From positions 1 to 19,230 of the forward strand of contig DDPN01000040.1 in NCBI GenBank assembly GCA_002342205.1: a stretch of 19,230 bases of DNA, written 5' to 3'. Of this stretch, positions 15,273 through 19,230 are shown one piece after another (positions within the stretch are counted from its first letter, which is position 1; each line of letters begins with the position of its first letter). This stretch comes from Chitinophagaceae bacterium UBA2467. GTDB taxonomy: Bacteria > Bacteroidota > Bacteroidia > Chitinophagales > Chitinophagaceae. The position numbers and the translations under genes are program-made. The notes under the pieces are model-generated. The model had not been told where the DNA came from, ran no database searches, and saw only the letters and a list, made by a program, of their open reading frames with translations.

Positions 15273-15276
15273 GGAT

Positions 15277-15999
15277 TTGTCTTTGCATACTTCTTACAAA
15301 CATCTATTCTTTGATCTTGATCATACCCTTTGGGATTTTGAAGCCAACGCAAAAGCGACCCTTTGGCATTTATATCAAGATCTTAAACTGGAAGAAAGAG
15401 GCATTCATGATTTTGAACTTTTTCATCGCAATTACCTGGTGCATAATGAAAAGCTATGGGACCGCTACAGAAACGGCTATATAAAACAAGATGAACTGCG
15501 GATCAAGCGAATGCGTCTCAGTCTTTTAGATTTTAAAATTGCAGATGAATCGTTGGCAGAGGCCATGAGTACCCAATTTTTAGCATTACTGCCCAGTCGT
15601 ACGCTTTTGTTCCCCTATGCGCTAGAATTGATGAACTATTTGACCCAAAAAAACTACCAACTCCATCTTATCACGAATGGGTTTGAAAAGACACAGCATA
15701 GTAAACTACTGCACTCAGGACTACAACCGTTTTTTTCAGCAGTCATTACCTCTGAAGGCGCAGGAAGCTTGAAGCCAAAAAAAGAAATTTTTGAATACGC
15801 ACTCACGATAGCAAAAGCTAAAAAAGAGGAAAGCGTGATGATCGGTGATACCCTTGAAGTTGATATACTAGGTGCTCGTAATTATGGGATTGATCAGATT
15901 CATGTGAATCATTTAAATCAAAATCGAGAGTCTCTACCAGATGGTAGTTACCCTACACATACTGTATTTTCACTGGAGGAATTGAAAAGGATCTTATAG
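15277..15999 (+). CDS. YjjG-like HAD family phosphatase (noncanonical pyrimidine nucleotidase type)
   Basis: This is a HAD-superfamily hydrolase of 240 residues. Catalytic D13 and D15 lie in FFDLDHTLWDF. Motif II is TNGF (133-136), K166 supplies the motif III lysine, and motif IV is GDTLEVDILGA (190-200). A four-helix cap lies between about residues 20 and 110. The DLDHTLWDFEANA opening matches YjjG-type nucleotidases, which dephosphorylate noncanonical pyrimidine nucleotides, but substrate range in this superfamily is broad. There is no ATG: a stop codon lies in frame at 15271-15273, so translation must begin at TTG 15277 or TTG 15283. Its stop is one base from the stop of the opposing psd. 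Confidence 0.88.
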   Translation: MSLHTSYKHLFFDLDHTLWDFEANAKATLWHLYQDLKLEERGIHDFELFHRNYLVHNEKLWDRYRNGYIKQDELRIKRMRLSLLDFKIADESLAEAMSTQFLALLPSRTLLFPYALELMNYLTQKNYQLHLITNGFEKTQHSKLLHSGLQPFFSAVITSEGAGSLKPKKEIFEYALTIAKAKKEESVMIGDTLEVDILGARNYGIDQIHVNHLNQNRESLPDGSYPTHTVFSLEELKRIL

Positions 16000-16000
16000 A

Positions 16001-16651
16001 TTAAAGCGTAGCAATCACCGTTACTCCGCCTTTTGGTTTGTCTCCCATTTTAACCTGGATCTTGGCATCCATTGGCAATAAAAGATCTACACGAGATCCA
16101 AATTTGATAAAGCCCATCTCTTCTGTTTGCTTCACTGTTTGTCCAGGCTGTAGATAATTTACAATTCGCTTAGCTAGTGCGCCAGCAATTTGCTTGACTA
16201 AAATTTCTTTTCCTTGTGCGCGATAGACTACACTATGTCTTTCATTTTCGGTAGAAGATTTGGGATGCCAAGCAACCAAGTATTTGCCAGGATGATATTG
16301 GCTATAAACAACCTCTCCACTAACAGGATTTCGGTTCACATGCACATTGAAAGGACTCATAAAAATGGAAATCTGAATTCGACGATCAGAAAAATATTCG
16401 TCGGCTTGCACCTCTTCTATCACCACCACTTCCCCGTCGGCAGGAGCAATGATTGCGTTGTCTTGTATTGTCAATTTACGAGAAGGGATACGAAAGAAGG
16501 AGAGAATAAATACCCAAAATAGTAGACTAACTGCCGCAACCAAAAAGCTAATCCACGAAGAAGTGACAGTACTAAACACTAATCCATTAATAAATGCCAC
16601 TAGTAATGTTACAGTCAAAATAGTACCTCTTCCTTCGCGATGCAGCGTCAT
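16001..16651 (-). CDS. psd: Phosphatidylserine decarboxylase, short Bacteroidota/archaeal type
   Basis: This enzyme decarboxylates phosphatidylserine to phosphatidylethanolamine. It is made as a proenzyme that cleaves itself to form a pyruvoyl group. Two hydrophobic segments near residues 10-28 and 33-52 anchor the N-terminus. The core has PADGEVV at 70-76, FMSPFNVHVNRNPVSG at 97-112 and the GKY and NER motifs. The cleavage site is G185-S186 in FIKFGSRVDLLLP. At 216 residues it matches the short family rather than the roughly 300-residue E. coli enzyme. It lies 42 bases downstream of cdsA on the same strand, which supplies the pathway's CDP-diacylglycerol, but it also has its own perfect -7 box in that gap. 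pssA is not in view. Confidence 0.94.
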   Translation of the reverse strand: MTLHREGRGTILTVTLLVAFINGLVFSTVTSSWISFLVAAVSLLFWVFILSFFRIPSRKLTIQDNAIIAPADGEVVVIEEVQADEYFSDRRIQISIFMSPFNVHVNRNPVSGEVVYSQYHPGKYLVAWHPKSSTENERHSVVYRAQGKEILVKQIAGALAKRIVNYLQPGQTVKQTEEMGFIKFGSRVDLLLPMDAKIQVKMGDKPKGGVTVIATL

Positions 16652-16672
16652 ACTCTTTAGATTTTACGGTGG

Positions 16673-16680
16673 CAAATATA
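16673..16680 (-). promoter_or_regulatory. -7 promoter box of psd
   Basis: On the minus strand this is TATATTTG, a perfect TAnnTTTG, 21 bases before the psd ATG at 16651 and downstream of the cdsA stop. It suggests psd can be transcribed apart from the upstream genes. Confidence 0.55.
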
Positions 16681-16693
16681 GGGAATGCCTGTG

Positions 16694-17410
16694 CTAAGCA
16701 AGGATCAGTTTCAAATAGATCCAACAAACAGGAGTAGCTACTAACAAAGAGTCAAAACGATCTAAAAAACCGCCATGTCCGGGTAAGATGGTACCACTAT
16801 CCTTGATACCTGCTACTCGTTTAAATTTTGACTCGAGTAAATCACCCCATGTTCCTGCAATAGCTGCCAATAAGGCTAAAACATACCAATGCGCAGAAAG
16901 TAAGGGCTCCATTTTTCCAACAGGAATTAATGACCCTAGCAAATAGTTGGCTCCACCACCCACTAGAAGCACCGTGAGTACAATTCCCCCCAATGTTCCT
17001 TCCCATGTTTTTTTAGGTGAAATAGGAGAAAGAGGTGTTTTTCCAATTAATGAGCCAACGATGTAAGCCATTGTATCATTAATCCACATACAAAGCAGAA
17101 TGAAAAAAGGAAATTGTTCCCAATTAGGCGCAGGCACACCCGATTCTGGAACCATTAAGAGTGGATGTTGATGTAATTCTAAAAAAAAGAACCAGCTTGC
17201 CGTTAAATAGACTAAACCAAACAGGATAAACAAAAAAGAATTTTTAAATGAGGCAACGATTCTTTCATATTCTACCCAACATCCTGCATGTAACACCAAC
17301 ACCAATAACCAAAAACTCACATCACTTAAAAGCAACGCGGTTAGCATAACCACCACAAAGAAAAAAGCGGTGATGGATCGGGTTGTAAATACTTCGCGAT
17401 TAAAAGGCAT
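16694..17410 (-). CDS. cdsA: Phosphatidate cytidylyltransferase
   Basis: CdsA makes CDP-diacylglycerol from CTP and phosphatidic acid, the branch-point precursor of bacterial phospholipids. The C-terminal family signature is intact at residues 193-220: SKFKR, KDSG, LPGHGGFLDRFDS. The conserved NDTMAYIVG (111-119) and SPKKTWEG (131-138) lie upstream. About six or seven hydrophobic segments make it an integral inner-membrane protein. At 238 residues it is shorter than E. coli CdsA but complete. It starts two bases after the stop of the CPBP protease gene, so the two are co-transcribed. psd follows 42 bases downstream. Confidence 0.95.
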   Translation of the reverse strand: MPFNREVFTTRSITAFFFVVVMLTALLLSDVSFWLLVLVLHAGCWVEYERIVASFKNSFLFILFGLVYLTASWFFFLELHQHPLLMVPESGVPAPNWEQFPFFILLCMWINDTMAYIVGSLIGKTPLSPISPKKTWEGTLGGIVLTVLLVGGGANYLLGSLIPVGKMEPLLSAHWYVLALLAAIAGTWGDLLESKFKRVAGIKDSGTILPGHGGFLDRFDSLLVATPVCWIYLKLILA

Positions 17411-17412
17411 AC

Positions 17413-18369
17413 TTAATTTGATGTATCGTGATCCGTCGTTGTATCTTCTTCTTCAATTTGTTCATCTGAAACCGGATTACCATGCTTGATCATCCAATGT
17501 AAATTCATCGTCACCATCAATGCACTGATCAATCCAGAATATACCAGCGTTTCTGCAGGCACTACCGATTCGTCATTAAGCAAGACGGGGTTCAAATAAA
17601 CCAAGACAATCAAAATGCCGTCATACACAAAATGTGCAAGTATAGCAACCCACAAACTTCCGCTATACCAATAAATTGCTCCTAATAAAATGCCGAGGGC
17701 AAAGCGAGGCAGAAAGCCATAAAATTGTAAATGCAACGCAGCAAATAAAAAGGCTGACACTATAATGGCCGGCCATGCCTGACCAAATTGTTTCACAAAA
17801 ATGCGTTGAATCACCCCTCTGAATAACAACTCTTCACCCACTGCAGCTAGCCCTGCCACGAATAACAAATTCAATAAAAGATCTTGAATTGTATGCCGAG
17901 ATAATAGCGCTTTTACTGTTTCGTTAGCTTCGTCTTCTTTTCCACGAATCCAATCGGTTAATTCTGAAGGAAATTCAATAGCACGATTCACTTCACCCAA
18001 CCATTGAACCATGGGTAAAGCAATGAGAATGGCAAAAGAACCGATCAACCAAAATCCAGCGTGAGAGGGCAAACGAAATCCTAAATAATTTCCTGCAGGC
18101 TTACCAGTGAAAAAACGAGCTGCAAACCAACTCGGAACCAAAAACAATCCAATGAATTGAACCGCTTGCATCCCTCGAATAAAAAAAGGTAACCAAGGGT
18201 GTTTGGGGTCTATTTTATCTAATGCGGCCATTTCTGTCATGGAAATTCCGGTAATTACACTCAATAACTGCGTACCCAGTAAACCAATCAGAAAAAAACT
18301 AAAGAGTGAAATACTGAGTAACAGGAAAAATTGTTGACCTGCTGTTTTGTGTTGAAAAAGACCCTTCAT
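17413..18369 (-). CDS. CPBP (Abi/CAAX-type) intramembrane metalloprotease family protein
   Basis: This is a multi-pass membrane protein of 318 residues with the CPBP glutamic-type protease motifs: E179-E180 and R184 in GEELLFRG, H213 in FAALHLQFYGFLPRF, and H246 with D250 in AHFVYDG. Hydrophobic segments occur near residues 13-32, 62-82, 105-123, 163-177, 200-213, 222-233 and 243-259. The C-terminus is an acidic tail rich in Glu, Asp and Thr. Family members include CAAX processing enzymes and bacteriocin-immunity proteins; the target here is unknown. I chose the ATG at 18369; an in-frame TTG at 18408 would add 13 unconserved residues. It heads the operon with cdsA (gap of two bases) and is divergent from dus. 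Confidence 0.88.
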   Translation of the reverse strand: MKGLFQHKTAGQQFFLLLSISLFSFFLIGLLGTQLLSVITGISMTEMAALDKIDPKHPWLPFFIRGMQAVQFIGLFLVPSWFAARFFTGKPAGNYLGFRLPSHAGFWLIGSFAILIALPMVQWLGEVNRAIEFPSELTDWIRGKEDEANETVKALLSRHTIQDLLLNLLFVAGLAAVGEELLFRGVIQRIFVKQFGQAWPAIIVSAFLFAALHLQFYGFLPRFALGILLGAIYWYSGSLWVAILAHFVYDGILIVLVYLNPVLLNDESVVPAETLVYSGLISALMVTMNLHWMIKHGNPVSDEQIEEEDTTTDHDTSN

Positions 18370-18391
18370 GTATCCTTGACTGTTTAGATCG

Positions 18392-18399
18392 TAAATTTG
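18392..18399 (+). promoter_or_regulatory. -7 promoter box of dus
   Basis: TAAATTTG is a perfect TAnnTTTG. It predicts a start near 18404 and a leader of about 45 bases before the dus ATG at 18449. It lies only 27 bases from the opposing box of the CPBP-cdsA operon, and the two leaders overlap. Confidence 0.5.
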
Positions 18400-18413
18400 C
18401 GTATTCAAACGCA
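18398..18413. repeat. Short inverted repeat between divergent promoter boxes
   Basis: TGCGT (18398-18402), a 6-base spacer and ACGCA (18409-18413) form a 5-bp inverted repeat between the two divergent -7 boxes, overlapping the end of the dus box. It could be a shared operator, but an arm this short is common by chance. Confidence 0.25.
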
Positions 18414-18426
18414 GTACCTAAAGAAC

Positions 18427-18434
18427 CAAAAATA
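18427..18434 (-). promoter_or_regulatory. -7 promoter box of the CPBP-cdsA operon
   Basis: On the minus strand this is TATTTTTG, a perfect TAnnTTTG identical to the mutL and gldH boxes. It predicts a leader of roughly 53 bases before the ATG at 18369. Confidence 0.5.
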
Positions 18435-18448
18435 GGCAAAACCCAACG

Positions 18449-19230
18449 ATGGTCAGAATAGGCCCCATTCAATTACCCGATTTCCCGCTCTTGCTTGCTC
18501 CGATGGAGGATGTGAGTGATCCGCCTTTTAGAGCCGTTTGTAAAGACAATGGAGCCGATTTGATGTACACTGAATTTATCTCTTCGGAAGGATTGATTCG
18601 AGATGCAATCAAAAGCAGAAAAAAACTGGACATTTTTGAGTACGAAAGACCGATCGGTATTCAAATATTTGGAGGAGATGAAGAGAGCCTTTCAATGGCG
18701 GCTAAAATTGTAGAAGTTACACAGCCTGATTTATTGGATATAAATTTTGGATGTCCGGTTAAAAAAGTGGCACTACGAGGAGCTGGTGCGGGAGTGCTAC
18801 GTGATCTTCCTTTAATGGTTCGATTAACGGAAGCAGTGGTTAAATCAACTTCACTCCCCGTTACTGTCAAAACCAGATTAGGATGGGACGAAAACAGCAA
18901 GAATATTGAAGAAGTTGCAGAACGATTGCAAGATGTGGGGATCAAAGCATTAGCCATTCATGGTCGTACGCGCACACAACTTTATAAAGGAGAAGCCGAT
19001 TGGACGCTGATTGGTAAAGTGAAAAACAATCCTCGCATTCAAATTCCCATCTTTGGAAACGGAGATATCAATTCGCCCGAAAAAGCAGTGGAGTATAAAA
19101 ACAGATATGGCGTAGATGGTATTATGATTGGCCGAGCAGCTATTGGATATCCCTGGATTTTCAGAGAGATCAAGCACTTTATCAAAACAGGAGAGCATCT
19201 GGCCGCACCTACTATTGAAGAACGTCTTGC
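18449..19230 (+). CDS. dusB: tRNA-dihydrouridine synthase, DusB-like (partial, C-terminus off window)
   Basis: This is a flavoenzyme that reduces specific uridines in the tRNA D-loop using NADPH and FMN. The TIM-barrel motifs are in order: LAPMEDVSDPPFR near 16-28, INFGCPVKKV with the active-site C102, K141 in VKTRLGW, H171 in AIHGRTRTQLYKG, GNGDI near 203-207, and GIMIGRAAIGYPWIF near 224-238, the last two contacting FMN phosphate. The frame stays open for 260 codons to the window edge. Typical DusB proteins have about 320-330 residues, so roughly 60-70 are missing. The ATG at 18449 gives the usual short N-terminus. DusB is the best subfamily guess; DusA and DusC fit less well. Confidence 0.92.
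   Translation, partial: MVRIGPIQLPDFPLLLAPMEDVSDPPFRAVCKDNGADLMYTEFISSEGLIRDAIKSRKKLDIFEYERPIGIQIFGGDEESLSMAAKIVEVTQPDLLDINFGCPVKKVALRGAGAGVLRDLPLMVRLTEAVVKSTSLPVTVKTRLGWDENSKNIEEVAERLQDVGIKALAIHGRTRTQLYKGEADWTLIGKVKNNPRIQIPIFGNGDINSPEKAVEYKNRYGVDGIMIGRAAIGYPWIFREIKHFIKTGEHLAAPTIEERL

Noticed and set aside
15170..15484. A plus-strand frame of 104 codons overlapping the SDR start and the YjjG-like gene.
   Set aside because: It is out of frame with the clear HAD motifs and overlaps two real gene starts.
1..19230. tRNA or rRNA genes, CRISPR repeats, insertion sequences, phage or toxin-antitoxin genes.
   Set aside because: I looked for them on both strands. No cloverleaf-like segment, regularly spaced repeat, transposase motif or integrase motif was seen, and the genes present are ordinary chromosomal ones.

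Overview
The window looks like a chromosomal segment of a Bacteroidota bacterium, most likely of the Chitinophagaceae/Chitinophagales type. Four things point there: a gldH-type gliding/secretion lipoprotein; the Bacteroidota -7 promoter motif TAnnTTTG, found in perfect form and correct orientation in front of eight genes; almost no Shine-Dalgarno sequences; and Bacteroidota-style versions of PheS, Psd, DusB and a GH3/beta-lactamase fusion. G+C is about 43-44% in the coding lines I counted by hand. The segment is densely coding: 18 protein genes, no gap longer than 248 bases, and no tRNA, rRNA, IS element, prophage or CRISPR array that I can see.

Layout. 1-2894 (-): GH3 glycosidase fused to a serine beta-lactamase-type domain, cut by the window's left edge. 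3008-4804 (+): mutL, TTG start. 4805-7285 (-): arginase-family hydrolase, then a PBP4-type D-Ala-D-Ala carboxypeptidase lipoprotein. 7330-10209 (+): pheS, a 3-hydroxyacyl-CoA dehydrogenase and an extended-SDR epimerase-like gene in one tight operon. 10211-11158 (-): lpxD-type acyltransferase. 11159-11406: the only sizeable intergenic region; it holds DnaA-box-like sequences, a stretch of about 11% G+C, and a two-hairpin element ending in a strong intrinsic terminator. 11407-14512 (+): yicC, gldH, a histidine kinase and an OmpR-type regulator. 14513-15220 (-): classical SDR. 15277-15999 (+): YjjG-like HAD phosphatase. 16001-18369 (-): CPBP membrane protease, cdsA and psd. 18449-19230 (+): dus, cut by the right edge.

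How the genes fit together. Much of the window serves the envelope: cell-wall turnover (GH3 fusion, PBP4-type enzyme), lipid A (lpxD), phospholipids (cdsA to psd, CDP-diacylglycerol to phosphatidylethanolamine) and gliding/type IX secretion (gldH). The rest is housekeeping (mutL, pheS, yicC, dus). The most unusual structure is the 11159-11406 region, which could be a replication origin, a small RNA gene, a yicC attenuator, or more than one of these. Other points of note are apparent leaderless promoters at pheS and gldH, a two-component system co-directional with gldH, a MutL whose endonuclease motifs are degraded, and four convergent gene pairs whose stop codons are 0 or 1 base apart.
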